A stretch of DNA of 64,000 nt from Silicimonas sp. (GTDB taxonomy: Bacteria; Pseudomonadota; Alphaproteobacteria; Rhodobacterales; Rhodobacteraceae), in assembly GCA_022826385.1 (NCBI GenBank), contig JAJDUZ010000056.1:1-64000 (forward strand). Reading direction: 5' to 3'. This document shows, piece by piece, positions 9,866 to 20,463 of this stretch (its first letter is position 1; every line of letters starts with the position of its first letter). The notes under the pieces were generated by a model that was not told the DNA's origin, searched no databases, and saw only the letters and a list, made by a program, of their open reading frames with translations. Position numbers and translations under genes: made by a program.

Positions 9866-11464
9866 TCAGGACGTAGTAAGGAACGAGGCCGCCATTTCAC
9901 CGATCATCAGGGACGCGGCATTGGTGTTGGCGGCCGGCATGGTCGGCATGATCGACGCGTCCGCCACCCGCAGGTTCCGCACCCCGTGCACCCGGAGTTG
10001 GGGGTCGACGACCGACCGGGGGTTACTGTCAGGCCCCATGCTGCAGGTTCCGATCATGTGGAAGGTGGTCGTGCCGCGTTCGATGGCGGTGGCCAGCAGG
10101 TCTTCATCAGAGGTGACCGCCTCGCCCGGATAAATCTCGCCCCCGAAATAGGGTTGCATCGGCGCGGTCCGCATGAGCTGGCGGACAAGCCGCAACCCGG
10201 CCAAAAGCACGCGGCGATCCTCGGGCGCGCTGAGGTAGTTCGGCGAAATCATCGGCTTGTTGAACGGGTCTAAGGACCGCGCCAGAACCGTGCCGGTGCT
10301 TTCCGGGCGTTGTTGCCACGCAGCCAGCGTCATGCCGGGTTCGTCGTCGAGCTGGCTCTGGTTCCCCTCCTTATAGCTTGCGGGCATGAAGGTGATCTGC
10401 AGGTCACTTTCGTCCAGAACCGGGTCGGACTTCGCAAAGGCATAGCAGACGGTCGAGGGCAAGCTCAGGACCGAGGGTTTGCCCAGTAGCCACTTGAGAA
10501 CTTCCTGACCAAAGGCAAGGCCATGCGTTCTCTCGTTGAAGGTGCCCGTGCCTTTGACCCGGGCAGTGAAGCGGGGCGTGTAGTGATCGCGCAGGTTCTG
10601 CCCGACACCGGGCAAGGCATGGGTAACGGGCACACCGATCGAGGTCAGATGGTCGGGGTCGCCGATACCTGACAGTTGCAGAAGCTGCGGCGAGTTGATG
10701 ACGCCGCCACACAGGATCACCTCGCCCCGCGCGCGGATGGTCCGGGTCTGCCCACCCCGCTTGATCCGGACCCCGGTCGCTGTGGCGCCGTCCAGCAAGA
10801 CCTCGGTCACATGCGCGCCGGTGAGCACGTGCAGGTTCGGGTTCTTCAGGTTGGGCTTGAGGAACGCCGTTGCCGCGCTTTGGCGACGGCCCGACGCGAT
10901 GGTTCGTTGCGCGTAAGCCGTCCCGAATTGCGAGCCGCTGTTGTAGTCCGGGTTCCGCGGGATGCCGAGGCTTTCAGCCCCCGCAAAGAATGCCTCGCAC
11001 AAGGGATGCGACCAGTCGCTGGGCGTGACTTTCAGCGGACCGCCCTTGCCGCGCTTCTCGTCCTTCGTCGGTCCAAGCCAGTCTTCAAGGTCGCGGAACC
11101 GGGGCAGGACGCTGTCATAGTCCCAGCCCGGGTTTCCCAACTGCGCCCAGTGGTCGAAGTCCGAGGCTGCACCGCGGTTGAAGACATTGCCGTTGATCGA
11201 GGACGACCCGCCTAGTGTCTTGCCCCGCGGCACGGGAATGCGGCGCCCCCCGGTCCACTCGGACGGTTCGGCTTCATAGGCCCAGTTGAACCGGGTGTTC
11301 CGCATCAGCTTCATCCAGCCCACGGGGATATGGATCATCGGGTGCCAATCACGCGGCCCGGCTTCGATCAGGCACACCGTGTGGCGGTTGGTCTCGGCCA
11401 GGCGGGCCGCCAGCACACACCCGGCCGAGCCTGCGCCGACGATCACGTAGTCAAAGTCTTCCAT
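9866..11464 (-). CDS. GMC family oxidoreductase (choline/alcohol dehydrogenase-like)
   Basis: N-terminal FAD motif DYVIVGAGSAGCVLAARL; GMC signature RGKTLGGSSSINGNVFNRG; C-terminal HMIGTCSMG and PTMPAANTNAASLMIGE. Confidence 0.93.
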   Translation of the reverse strand: MEDFDYVIVGAGSAGCVLAARLAETNRHTVCLIEAGPRDWHPMIHIPVGWMKLMRNTRFNWAYEAEPSEWTGGRRIPVPRGKTLGGSSSINGNVFNRGAASDFDHWAQLGNPGWDYDSVLPRFRDLEDWLGPTKDEKRGKGGPLKVTPSDWSHPLCEAFFAGAESLGIPRNPDYNSGSQFGTAYAQRTIASGRRQSAATAFLKPNLKNPNLHVLTGAHVTEVLLDGATATGVRIKRGGQTRTIRARGEVILCGGVINSPQLLQLSGIGDPDHLTSIGVPVTHALPGVGQNLRDHYTPRFTARVKGTGTFNERTHGLAFGQEVLKWLLGKPSVLSLPSTVCYAFAKSDPVLDESDLQITFMPASYKEGNQSQLDDEPGMTLAAWQQRPESTGTVLARSLDPFNKPMISPNYLSAPEDRRVLLAGLRLVRQLMRTAPMQPYFGGEIYPGEAVTSDEDLLATAIERGTTTFHMIGTCSMGPDSNPRSVVDPQLRVHGVRNLRVADASIMPTMPAANTNAASLMIGEMAASFLTTS

Positions 11465-11569
11465 GCTGCCAAACTCGAACGGTGATCGCCCCGGCGTCAA
11501 CGACTTTCCGCCGGCTGGTGTGGTGGATGATGTCTGCTAGGATTGCTCCAAGTGAACGGAGGGGTCGTC

Positions 11570-12319
11570 GTGAAGCCATTTGAAGCGAAGTCTGTCCTGA
11601 TCACCGGGGCCGGTGGCGGTCTGGGCCGCCAGCTTGCAATCGATTTTGCCCGTGAAGGCGGGCAGGTCGTGCTGAACTATGCCAGTTCCGAAAGTGCCGC
11701 CGAAGCGACGGTGGCCGAGATCGAGGACGCTGGGGGCGCTGCCTTGGCGGTCAAGGCCGATATCAGCAATGCGCGCGACGTGCACCGCATGGTGGACATG
11801 GCGGTCGAGCGGTTTGGCGGGATCGATGTGCTTGTGAACAACGCGGGGCTCAGCCGGGATGCGCCGTTTCTGGAGATTACCGAAGCGGACTGGGATCAGG
11901 TGGTGGCCGTCAATCTGAAAGGACCGTTTCTGGTGTCGCAAGCCGTGGGACGGCTGATGGTGGCCGCAGGCGGCGGGCGCATCGTAAACATCTCGGCCAC
12001 GACCGCGGTTGTCGCGCGTGCGGGGAACGCCAATTATTGCGCGTCGAAAGCCGGGTTGAACATGTTGACGCAATCCATGGCGTTGGAACTTGGGCCTTCC
12101 GTCACGGTCAATTGCGTCGCCCTTGGCTTTGTCGACAGTCCGTTGGTCCGCGAATTGTTCACGGCAGAGGATATTGCCGCAGCTGAAACCAGCGTGCCGG
12201 TCAAGCGGATGACAAGCTATGCCGAAACGTCGGATTTCGTGCGCATGCTTGCCTCGGACACGGCCGGTTTCGTGACCGGGCAGACCATTCCGTTTGATGG
12301 CGGGCGGGTCATGCGCTGA
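11570..12319 (+). CDS. SDR family oxidoreductase (3-oxoacyl-ACP reductase-like)
   Basis: GAGGGLGRQ cofactor motif, NNAG, YCASK catalytic motif; GTG start after GGAGGGG. Confidence 0.9.
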   Translation: MKPFEAKSVLITGAGGGLGRQLAIDFAREGGQVVLNYASSESAAEATVAEIEDAGGAALAVKADISNARDVHRMVDMAVERFGGIDVLVNNAGLSRDAPFLEITEADWDQVVAVNLKGPFLVSQAVGRLMVAAGGGRIVNISATTAVVARAGNANYCASKAGLNMLTQSMALELGPSVTVNCVALGFVDSPLVRELFTAEDIAAAETSVPVKRMTSYAETSDFVRMLASDTAGFVTGQTIPFDGGRVMR

Positions 12320-12334
12320 CCCGCCCTGCCCGCT

Positions 12335-15300
12335 TCACTCGGCGGCCATCGGCAGATTTGGCAGCGCGTGGATGTCCGCGCTGTCTTCCGCAACCCGCTT
12401 TCGACGTCTGTGGATCAGCGCGAAGGCCGGGGGCGTAAAGTAGAACGACACCACCGTCGACAGCAGGACGCCCCCCGCAATGGCCACCGCGAAGGGGGGC
12501 CAGAAGGCGCCACCCCCGACGATCAGTGGCAGGAAACCTCCGAACGTGGTGATGGTCGTCGACACGATATGGCGGCTGGACTGGCCCACGACCCGCGCCA
12601 TGGCGTCGGTGTCGCCGGCACTTGCGGCCTCGTCCTGTTGCAGACCGGTCAGGATGATGATCGCCGCGTTGATCGAGACCCCGATCGAGCCGATCACACC
12701 GATGATCGCGTTGATCCCGAAGGGGAACTGCATGATCGCCAGCGACAGCATCGACAGGCCCGCCGACAGGATGCAGACGACAAGCGCCACGATGGTCAGC
12801 CGGAACGAATTGAAGGTCAGTGCAATCGTGGCCACCGTCAGCGTGACGATCAGGCCGACCGAGGCCATAAGATTGCCCACCGTGTTCGACCGGGCGTCGC
12901 TGTCACCGCCAAGGGCGATGGCATAGCCGCTGGGCACCTCGAAGCCGCGTGCATCAAGCGTTGCGAGCACCTGTTGCAGCGCTTCCTCGGGCAGCACGTC
13001 GGGCACAAGGAACGCCTGCACGGTGTTCTCGCGAATGCCGTCCGAACGGATGATGACGCTTTCCGACGGTTCGATGACCGGGGTTGCAATCTCGGAAAGC
13101 GGCACGGCGGGGAACGCGCCGGTGGCCGAGACCGAGGCCGCGCCCGGCAACAGGATCGGCATGTCCGAGATCGATTGCAGGTCGGTGCGCAGGCCATCGC
13201 TCATCCGAACGCGGACCGGCAATTGTTCAGTGCCTTCGACCAGCGACCCACCCGTCAGACCGACCAGCGCGGTGTTCAACTGGCTGGCGACATCCGCCAC
13301 ATCCAGACCAAGCAATCGGGCCTTCACCTCGTCAATCTCGAAGCGGACCTGCGGCGCCCCCCCGTTCACGCTGGCACGGGCCTGCGTCACCAGATCAAGG
13401 TCGGCCATGATCGCGCGGACTTCGTCGCCAAGGGCACGCAGCGTTGCAATGTCCTGCCCTTTGATCGTGATCTCGACCGGCGCGTCGACCGGCGGGCCTT
13501 GGACAAGGCCGCGGACGATGACTTGCGCGTGCGGGAAGCTGTTGTCGAACCGGGCCTGCAGTTCGGTGACCAGCCGGGCGGCGGCCTCGTTGGTTTCGGT
13601 GGTGACCATGGCTTGTGCAAAGCCCGGTTCCTGCGAACGGTTGCCGACAATGTTATAGTAAAACGCCGGGCCCGAGCGACCGATGGTCCAATAGACACTG
13701 CGGGTTTCGGCATCAGCACGCAGGATCGCATCCATCTCGGCCACCGTTTCAGCAGTATCCGTGATGGCGCTGCCAGCGGGCAGGTCGACCTCGATATAGA
13801 ACTGGTTGCGCTCGACACCGGGGAAAAACTGCGCCGTCAGAGTCGGGAAAGCCGCAAAGCCAAGCACCGGCAGGATCAGCGCGATGGACATCGCCCGGAT
13901 CGGGTTCCGAACGGCGAGCCGGATCGACGCTTCGAACATGCGACCCAGAACCGGCATCGAGATACCACGGCTGAGGAAACTGCCCCGCTCGGCGGTCGGC
14001 AAGACCCATCCGGCGATGGCGGGCGTGACCGTCAGGGCCACGACCAATGACCAGATCAGCATTAGCACAACAGCAATCGCGATGGCGCCCACGAAGTCGC
14101 CTGCGGGACCGGGCAACAGGATCATCGGTGTGAAGGCAAGGGCCGTCGTCACGGTCGAGGCCAGAAGCGGTGCCGCCAGGCGCCGCACCGCGTCGCCCAC
14201 GGCATCGATCCGCGTCATGCCATCGCCCAGACGGCGGCGCACCTCGTCAGTCATCACGATGGCGGCGTCGACCAGCAGGCCCAGTGCCACGATCAAACCG
14301 GTGACCGACATCTGGTGGATGGGCAGACCGATGAAATTCATCGTCGCCAGCGTCGCCAGCGAAACCACCGGCAAAACCAGCGCAACGATGGCCGCAGCCC
14401 GCAGGCCCAGCGTGACGAAGAGGACGGCCACGACAAGCGCGACACCGATTGCCATATTGGTGCCGACCTCGCTCAGCCGGTCGAGCGTATAAGTGCTTTG
14501 GTCAAAAAGCAGCGTTTCCTCGATCCCCAATGGGATCAGGTCGGCTCCTGCTGCAAGCTCGTCCCGCAGGAAGCCCATCCAGCGGTCGATCTGCACGCCA
14601 TCCTGCGCCAGAACGCCGACCAGAATGGCAGGCGACCCGTTGGCAATCGCATATTCCTCGGCCGGGGCGCGGGGGCCACGGTCGATCGTGGCGATATCGC
14701 CCAGCGAGACCGTGCTGCCATTGGCCCCTTCGCGCAGCACCACTTGCCGCAACCGGTCGAGTGTCTCGATTTCTCCGGTAACGCCAATGGTCAGATCGAC
14801 GGCACCGGTCAGGCGGCCTGCTTGCACCTTGCCGTCCGCTTCGGTGATCCGGCCCGAGATCTCGGCCGCCGTCAGGCCAAGTGCCGCCGCTTTGACCGGA
14901 TCGACGCTGATAAGCACTTCCTCCTCGGGCGTGCCGAAATACTCGACGGCACGGGTGTTCGGGATCGAGCGCAGCCGGTCGCCCAGCGCCTCGGCATGGC
15001 GCGAGAGAAGGGTCAGCGGCATGGCGACTTCGCTGGATGTGACCGAGATGACGGCGGAATAGGCCGAAATGCCCTCGGCATTGAAATCGGGGGCGAGAAC
15101 GCCTGTGGGGAAGGTCCGGCGGGCGTCTTCGACAGCGTCACGGGCCTCGGACCAGACCTGTTCGATGGTCGCCTCGTCCAGCGTTTCGATCAGTTCAATC
15201 GAAACGACCGAGACGCCTGACCGCGAGACCGAGGACACTGTGTCGATCTCGGCGATGGTGCGCAGTTCCTCTTCAATCTCGGCGGTCACAAGCGCTTCCA

Positions 15301-15478
15301 CGCGCTCGGGATCGGCGCCGGGGAATTGGGTGGTCACGGTTGCGAAAAGGTTGGTGATCGTCGGGTCCTCCTGCCGACCAAGTGACAGGAAAGACGACAG
15401 ACCGGCCGAGATCAGGACAAGCAGGATCAGGGCAACAAGGCGGGGTTGGCTGAAGGTCAGGGTTTCCATCTGGCTCAC
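12335..15478 (-). CDS. RND efflux transporter permease (AcrB/MexB-type)
   Basis: ~1047 aa with typical RND halves (ALILLVLISAGL..; GLLVDAAIVMTDEVRR; GVSINAAIIILTGL). Confidence 0.93.
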   Translation of the reverse strand: MSQMETLTFSQPRLVALILLVLISAGLSSFLSLGRQEDPTITNLFATVTTQFPGADPERVEALVTAEIEEELRTIAEIDTVSSVSRSGVSVVSIELIETLDEATIEQVWSEARDAVEDARRTFPTGVLAPDFNAEGISAYSAVISVTSSEVAMPLTLLSRHAEALGDRLRSIPNTRAVEYFGTPEEEVLISVDPVKAAALGLTAAEISGRITEADGKVQAGRLTGAVDLTIGVTGEIETLDRLRQVVLREGANGSTVSLGDIATIDRGPRAPAEEYAIANGSPAILVGVLAQDGVQIDRWMGFLRDELAAGADLIPLGIEETLLFDQSTYTLDRLSEVGTNMAIGVALVVAVLFVTLGLRAAAIVALVLPVVSLATLATMNFIGLPIHQMSVTGLIVALGLLVDAAIVMTDEVRRRLGDGMTRIDAVGDAVRRLAAPLLASTVTTALAFTPMILLPGPAGDFVGAIAIAVVLMLIWSLVVALTVTPAIAGWVLPTAERGSFLSRGISMPVLGRMFEASIRLAVRNPIRAMSIALILPVLGFAAFPTLTAQFFPGVERNQFYIEVDLPAGSAITDTAETVAEMDAILRADAETRSVYWTIGRSGPAFYYNIVGNRSQEPGFAQAMVTTETNEAAARLVTELQARFDNSFPHAQVIVRGLVQGPPVDAPVEITIKGQDIATLRALGDEVRAIMADLDLVTQARASVNGGAPQVRFEIDEVKARLLGLDVADVASQLNTALVGLTGGSLVEGTEQLPVRVRMSDGLRTDLQSISDMPILLPGAASVSATGAFPAVPLSEIATPVIEPSESVIIRSDGIRENTVQAFLVPDVLPEEALQQVLATLDARGFEVPSGYAIALGGDSDARSNTVGNLMASVGLIVTLTVATIALTFNSFRLTIVALVVCILSAGLSMLSLAIMQFPFGINAIIGVIGSIGVSINAAIIILTGLQQDEAASAGDTDAMARVVGQSSRHIVSTTITTFGGFLPLIVGGGAFWPPFAVAIAGGVLLSTVVSFYFTPPAFALIHRRRKRVAEDSADIHALPNLPMAAE

Positions 15479-16635
15479 TCCGCGCTGGCGGTGAAAACGG
15501 TTTGGCCGACGGTGACGCGCTGCGGGCCTTCACCGATCAGGCGGGTGCCGTCCGGAAAGGCGGCGCGCACGAAGACGCGGTCGCTCTCAGCATGAAGCAC
15601 TTCGACCGGGGCGGCGCGCACAGTGTCTTCGGCATCAACGGCGAGGACGGTCCACTGGCCACGCGCGCCTTCCTTGAGGCTGGTGACCGGCAGCCAGAGG
15701 CCGGGGGCATCGACATCATTCGCGACGCGCAGGATCGCGGTCTGTCCAAACGCGGGCGGGGTGTCTGTTTCGATGGTGAAAAGCGCCGTCCGCGTGCGCG
15801 TCACGGGATCGATATCGGGGCGGAGCGCGTCCAGCTTGGCAGGATGCTGGTGGCCTGCGATCTCGATCCGGGCTGACTGAAGGTGGCTTTCGTCAAGATC
15901 GAGCGGCACACCGACGCGCACTTGCGGTGCCCCCGACGCGACCAGACCGATCACGGCCTGTCCTGGCGAAAGCGTTTCGCCACCATCAACGTTGCGGGCT
16001 GTGACGCGACCAGCGAAAGGGGCGGTCAACACGGACTTTTCGATGCGGATATCGACATTCGCAAGGCCCGCGTCGATCTCGGCAATTCGCCCGATCAGCT
16101 GGTTCCGGTCCGAAAGCGCACCGTCAAGATTGGCCTGCGTGGCAAATCCCCGGCGCTTCAGTTCCTCGCTGCGTTCCAACGTTTGCTCGGCAAAGGTCAG
16201 CTGCGCTTCGGCGGCGTCGCGCGAGGCCACAAGCTGTGTTCGTTCCGCCAGAAGAAGCGACGTGTCCTGTCGGGCGATCACTTGCCCGGCGTCTATGACC
16301 TCGCCTTCTTCAACGTTGATCTCGTCCAGAAGCCCTGCCAGTTCAAAGGACACTGAAACGGTCCGCTCTGCTTCGACCTGCCCGACGAAAGCGCGTTGCA
16401 CCGTGTACCCCGGCTGCATCTGGACCGGCGTTGTCATCACCGGGATCGGATCAGCGACATCGGGGCTTGGCGCGGCTTCGGCCCGGCGGGCCAATTCCGA
16501 CGCGCCGAACTGCACGGCAACGCCCGCGCCAGCGATCACTGCAAGGGTGAAACTCGTCCGTCCGACAAGGCGAAGCCCCTGCCCGATGCGGGTGCCAAAT
16601 GATTTCCGTTCCGTCACGTCAGTCGTCCGAGCCAT
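15475..16635 (-). CDS. RND efflux periplasmic adaptor subunit (HlyD/AcrA family)
   Basis: FVGQVEAERTVSVSFELAGLLDEINVEEGEVIDAGQVIA and VLTAPFAGRVTARNVDGGETLSPGQ lipoyl halves; 4-bp overlap with the permease gene. Confidence 0.92.
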   Translation of the reverse strand: MARTTDVTERKSFGTRIGQGLRLVGRTSFTLAVIAGAGVAVQFGASELARRAEAAPSPDVADPIPVMTTPVQMQPGYTVQRAFVGQVEAERTVSVSFELAGLLDEINVEEGEVIDAGQVIARQDTSLLLAERTQLVASRDAAEAQLTFAEQTLERSEELKRRGFATQANLDGALSDRNQLIGRIAEIDAGLANVDIRIEKSVLTAPFAGRVTARNVDGGETLSPGQAVIGLVASGAPQVRVGVPLDLDESHLQSARIEIAGHQHPAKLDALRPDIDPVTRTRTALFTIETDTPPAFGQTAILRVANDVDAPGLWLPVTSLKEGARGQWTVLAVDAEDTVRAAPVEVLHAESDRVFVRAAFPDGTRLIGEGPQRVTVGQTVFTASAE

Positions 16636-16723
16636 TGCTTCATCCTCGCAAAGTTAGCATCTCTTACATATGTTAGAAGTTCTCACTTTGACAAGTCTTA
16701 CGTTATCTGCGAGGGATTGGATC

Positions 16724-17371
16724 ATGGGACAGGAGCAAAAAATTGCGTCCGCGCCGACCACGGCCACAGATGACAAGCCGCTGAAGAAATCCGGCTATCA
16801 TCACGGCGACCTGCGCGCTGGTTTGATCGAGGCGACGCGCCGTCTGGTCGAAGAAAAAGGGCCGGACGGGTTCTCGGTTTCAGACGCCTGCCGACTGGCG
16901 GGCGTGTCGACAGCCGCGCCTTACAAGCACTTCAAAGACAAGACAGAAATGCTGGTCGCGATGGTGCTGGAAGGGATGCAACGCCACCGGGCAAAGATGC
17001 TGGCGTCGCTGGAGGGTCTGCCAGAAGGCTCGCCCGATCGCGTCACCGCTTTGGGGCGCGAATACGTGACCTTCGCGCTTGAGGAAAACGGCATCTTCCG
17101 GCTCAAGTTCGGCGGCTTCTCGGACCGCTTGGATGACCCGCGTCTGCAAGCCGCCGGCGAGGAGACCTTTGGCATCGTCCTGCGCGAGGTCGCCGCCTGC
17201 ATCGGCGAATCGGACGTGACCCCGGAGGTGCGCCGACGCGGTTTCATGCTGTGGAGTTTCGTGCACGGGCTTTCGTTCCTCTTGCTGGACAAGAAGCTCT
17301 CGGACATGAGCGGCGGGGTCGAGTTGGACAACCTTCTGTCAGATATCGCCCGGCGGGTGCTGCAGGACTAG
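16724..17371 (+). CDS. TetR/AcrR family regulator (probable efflux repressor)
   Basis: TetR HTH YHHGDLRAGLIEATRRLVEEKGPDGFSVSDACRLAGVSTAAPYKHFKDKTEML; divergent from the RND genes; ATG at 16724 preferred over 16670. Confidence 0.88.
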   Translation: MGQEQKIASAPTTATDDKPLKKSGYHHGDLRAGLIEATRRLVEEKGPDGFSVSDACRLAGVSTAAPYKHFKDKTEMLVAMVLEGMQRHRAKMLASLEGLPEGSPDRVTALGREYVTFALEENGIFRLKFGGFSDRLDDPRLQAAGEETFGIVLREVAACIGESDVTPEVRRRGFMLWSFVHGLSFLLLDKKLSDMSGGVELDNLLSDIARRVLQD

Positions 17372-18030
17372 GTGTCGTCCTGCGGCCCGTAATTCGCGAA
17401 GGCGGCTGCAACGTCCTCGATCTCGGAACCGCTGAGCAGAACCGGCGCCCCTGCCCCACCGGCCAGCAGATAGACGCGCGCCAGCATCTCGAGCTCCAGC
17501 ATCCGCCACAGCGCCTTTTCCAATGTCTCGCCCGCCGTCACGGCGCCGTGGTTCGCCAAGAGGCAGCCGGTTCGTCTCTCCATGGCCCGCGCGGTGTCCT
17601 GGGCAAGCCGGGGCGAGCCGAACAAGGCGTAATCCACCAAGGGCACATCCGTTCCGCCGAATGCGGCCACCATGTAGTGGCAGGCGGGGATCGGGCGTCG
17701 CTGAATGGAAACCGCTGTGGCGTGTGGCGGATGCGCGTGGACAACGGCCACCATATCGGGCCGCGCGGCCAGCACCGATTGATGAAAGCGCCATTCCGAG
17801 GTGGGCTTCAACCCGCCCTGCCCGTCCGGGTCGCCCTCCTGCGGGATGACTTGCAACATGTCTGGCGTCAGAGCGTCATAAGCAATGCCCGACGGCGTCA
17901 CGAGGAGACCCTCGTTTAGCCGCACCGAGATATTGCCAGCAGTGGCGTGGACCAGTCCCTTGGCCTCCATCCAAAGACAGGCATCGATGATGCGCTGCCG
18001 GGTCGCTTCGGTGTCATCCAGCGTCAGCAT
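17368..18030 (-). CDS. Class II aldolase/adducin family protein (sugar-1-phosphate aldolase-like)
   Basis: [24 protein letters not shown] metal ligands, [11 protein letters not shown]; start overlaps 3' end of mtnA-like gene. Confidence 0.85.
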   Translation of the reverse strand: MLTLDDTEATRQRIIDACLWMEAKGLVHATAGNISVRLNEGLLVTPSGIAYDALTPDMLQVIPQEGDPDGQGGLKPTSEWRFHQSVLAARPDMVAVVHAHPPHATAVSIQRRPIPACHYMVAAFGGTDVPLVDYALFGSPRLAQDTARAMERRTGCLLANHGAVTAGETLEKALWRMLELEMLARVYLLAGGAGAPVLLSGSEIEDVAAAFANYGPQDDT

Positions 18031-19129
18031 GCGCGCCCCCTGCCTGGTCGGGAAAGAGCGTGGCCAACCCTTCGGCACTTGCCGCGCAAACCCCGCGCTC
18101 GGTGATCAGCCCGGTCACAAGACGGCTGGGCGTCACGTCGAAGGCCGGGTTCCCGGTGCCGGTGCCTTGGGGCGTGACCTGGACCAGCCCAATCGTTCCG
18201 TCCTCGGTGGTGCCTTGAATGTGGCTCACCTCGCGCGGGTCGCGTTCCTCGATCGGGATGGATGCTACGCCATCCGAGACGGTCCAATCAATGGTGGGTG
18301 ACGGCAGCGCGACATAGAACGGGACGCCATTGTCCCATGCTGCCAGCGCTTTCAGATAAGTGCCGATCTTGTTGCAGACATCGCCTGTCCGCGTCGTCCG
18401 GTCAGTGCCGGTGATCACCATATCGACCAGACCATGCTGCATCAGGTGCCCGCCTGCGTTGTCGGTGACATAGCTGTGCGGCACGCCGTGGCTGCCAAGC
18501 TCCCACGCTGTCAGCGCGCCTTGGTTGCGCGGCCGGGTTTCATCGACCCAGACATGCAGCGGAATACCGGCGTCATGTGCGTGATAGATCGGGCTGGTCG
18601 CCGTGCCCCAGTCGACCGTGGCCAGCCACCCGGCGTTGCAATGGGTCAGCAGGCGCACCGGTTCGCCCGGTGCTTTCGTCGCCGCGATCTCACGGATCAG
18701 GTCCAGACCGTGCAGGCCAATCTGGCGGTTGATCTCGACATCTTCGTCCGCAATGGCATGGGCCAGTTCAAGTGCTGCTCGCGCGCGGTCACTCGGGCCC
18801 ATCGGCAGCAACACCGCCCGGCATCGATCCAGCGCCCAGCGCAGGTTCACCGCCGTCGGGCGTGTTGCATAGAGGTGATCATAGGCCGCTTGCACATTGG
18901 CATTGGACGGATCATCGGCCATGGCGCGTGCCATGCCATAGGCTGCGGTTGCCCCGATCAAGGGCGCGCCACGCACCCGCATCTCGGCAATGGCGGCGGC
19001 GAAGTCGGCCATGGTTTCAACCGGTTGCGTGACGAATTGATAGGGCAAAGCGCGTTGATCGATGATCTCGAGCACGGCAACTTCGGCATTCCACCACAGT
19101 GATCGATAATGTGTGCCGTCGACTTTCAT
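18014..19129 (-). CDS. mtnA: S-methyl-5-thioribose-1-phosphate isomerase (MtnA) family
   Basis: [94 protein letters not shown] signatures. Confidence 0.92.
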   Translation of the reverse strand: MKVDGTHYRSLWWNAEVAVLEIIDQRALPYQFVTQPVETMADFAAAIAEMRVRGAPLIGATAAYGMARAMADDPSNANVQAAYDHLYATRPTAVNLRWALDRCRAVLLPMGPSDRARAALELAHAIADEDVEINRQIGLHGLDLIREIAATKAPGEPVRLLTHCNAGWLATVDWGTATSPIYHAHDAGIPLHVWVDETRPRNQGALTAWELGSHGVPHSYVTDNAGGHLMQHGLVDMVITGTDRTTRTGDVCNKIGTYLKALAAWDNGVPFYVALPSPTIDWTVSDGVASIPIEERDPREVSHIQGTTEDGTIGLVQVTPQGTGTGNPAFDVTPSRLVTGLITERGVCAASAEGLATLFPDQAGGAHADAG

Positions 19130-19425
19130 TCCGTCGCCTCCCTGCCAGAGCCTTTGCCGTATCAGGCTTTGGTCGTGGTTAACAAATGGCGAACCGGGCG
19201 AGCGGTCAAGCTGCGGGTTGCATGCTAGGGTTGCGACGTACGGGCTGGTTTCCGGCCGATCATTGCCCAATGTCCTGAAACCACTTTACCGAACCTTAAC
19301 CGATCGCACGGTATAATAGGGGTGGGCGGACGGTGGTTTTGTCTTCCGACGTTTTTCGATTCGCGTTTTCTCCGGACGGGTCGAATCCGATACCCGTCCT
19401 CGCGAACTTCGCCTAGAACAAAGCC

Positions 19426-20463
19426 ATGAAACTCTCGCACTGGTCCGCCCTCAAACGCGATGCGCTTCGCACCGCACTGGCCGATGTTCCGACGCCAAGC
19501 ACCGACGCCGCGCAACCGCTGGCCCTTCTCGAAAGGTGCCCGAGCGCCGGTGAAACGCCGTTACGCGATGTCCCTGCGTTGGCGGACCGCCTGACGGCCG
19601 GCCATGTCCACGTGAAGGATGAACGGGGCCGCATGGGGCTTGGCAGCTTCAAGGCGCTTGGCGCGGCTTATGTCATCGCCTCGGACGCGGCGGCCGGCTC
19701 GGTCGCGGGCCAGACATATGTCACCGCCAGCGCTGGCAATCACGGGCTCTCGGTCGCGGCCGGGTGTCAGGCCTTTGGCGCAACCGCCGTCATCTATCTG
19801 GCCGAAACCGTGCCGGACGCCTTTGCCGACCGGTTGCGGGCCATCGGTGCCACCGTGTGCCGCGAGGGCGCGATCTATGAGGAGAGTATGGCGGCAGCAG
19901 CCAAAGCTGCGGACGAAAACGGGTGGGTGTTGTTGTCGGACAGTTCGTGGGAGGGCTATGTCGAGCGGCCGCACAAGCTGATGGAGGGCTATCTTGTCCT
20001 GATGGCCGAAGCCGTGCGCCAGATGCCGGAACCGCCCACCCATATCTTCCTGCAAGCCGGTGTCGGCGGCCTGGCCGGTGCCGCGGCGGCCTATGCGCGC
20101 CATGCCTGGGGCGCCGATCCGCGGATCGTTGTCGTCGAGCCCGAAGCGGCCCCTGCGATTTTTGCCGCCCTCCACGCGGGCGCATTTGTCACGACGGAAG
20201 GCCCCAGCTCGGCCATGGGTCGGCTGGATTGCAAGGAAGCCTCGTTGATTGCGCTGGCGGGACTGGCGCGGGATGCCGACGACTTTCTGCTGATCTCCGA
20301 GACCGAAGGGGCCGACGGCGCGGCGCTCGCCGCCGAGGCCGGGCTGCCCTCGACCCCGTCCGGCGCCGCCGGACTGGCCGGTGCCCTTGCGGCGAAGGAC
20401 GCGCTTGGGATCGAGGGCACCTCGCGCGTGCTGATCATCCTCAGCGAAGGCCCCGAAACATGA
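19426..20463 (+). CDS. Fold-type II PLP-dependent lyase, diaminopropionate ammonia-lyase-like
   Basis: GLGSFKALGAAYV (PLP lysine), TASAGNHGLSVAAG, QAGVGGLAGAAAAY. Confidence 0.82.
   Translation: MKLSHWSALKRDALRTALADVPTPSTDAAQPLALLERCPSAGETPLRDVPALADRLTAGHVHVKDERGRMGLGSFKALGAAYVIASDAAAGSVAGQTYVTASAGNHGLSVAAGCQAFGATAVIYLAETVPDAFADRLRAIGATVCREGAIYEESMAAAAKAADENGWVLLSDSSWEGYVERPHKLMEGYLVLMAEAVRQMPEPPTHIFLQAGVGGLAGAAAAYARHAWGADPRIVVVEPEAAPAIFAALHAGAFVTTEGPSSAMGRLDCKEASLIALAGLARDADDFLLISETEGADGAALAAEAGLPSTPSGAAGLAGALAAKDALGIEGTSRVLIILSEGPET

Noticed and set aside
12368-14050. 560-aa plus-strand ORF opposite the RND permease
   Set aside because: Arg/His/Gln-rich antisense frame typical of GC-biased codon third positions, not a protein.
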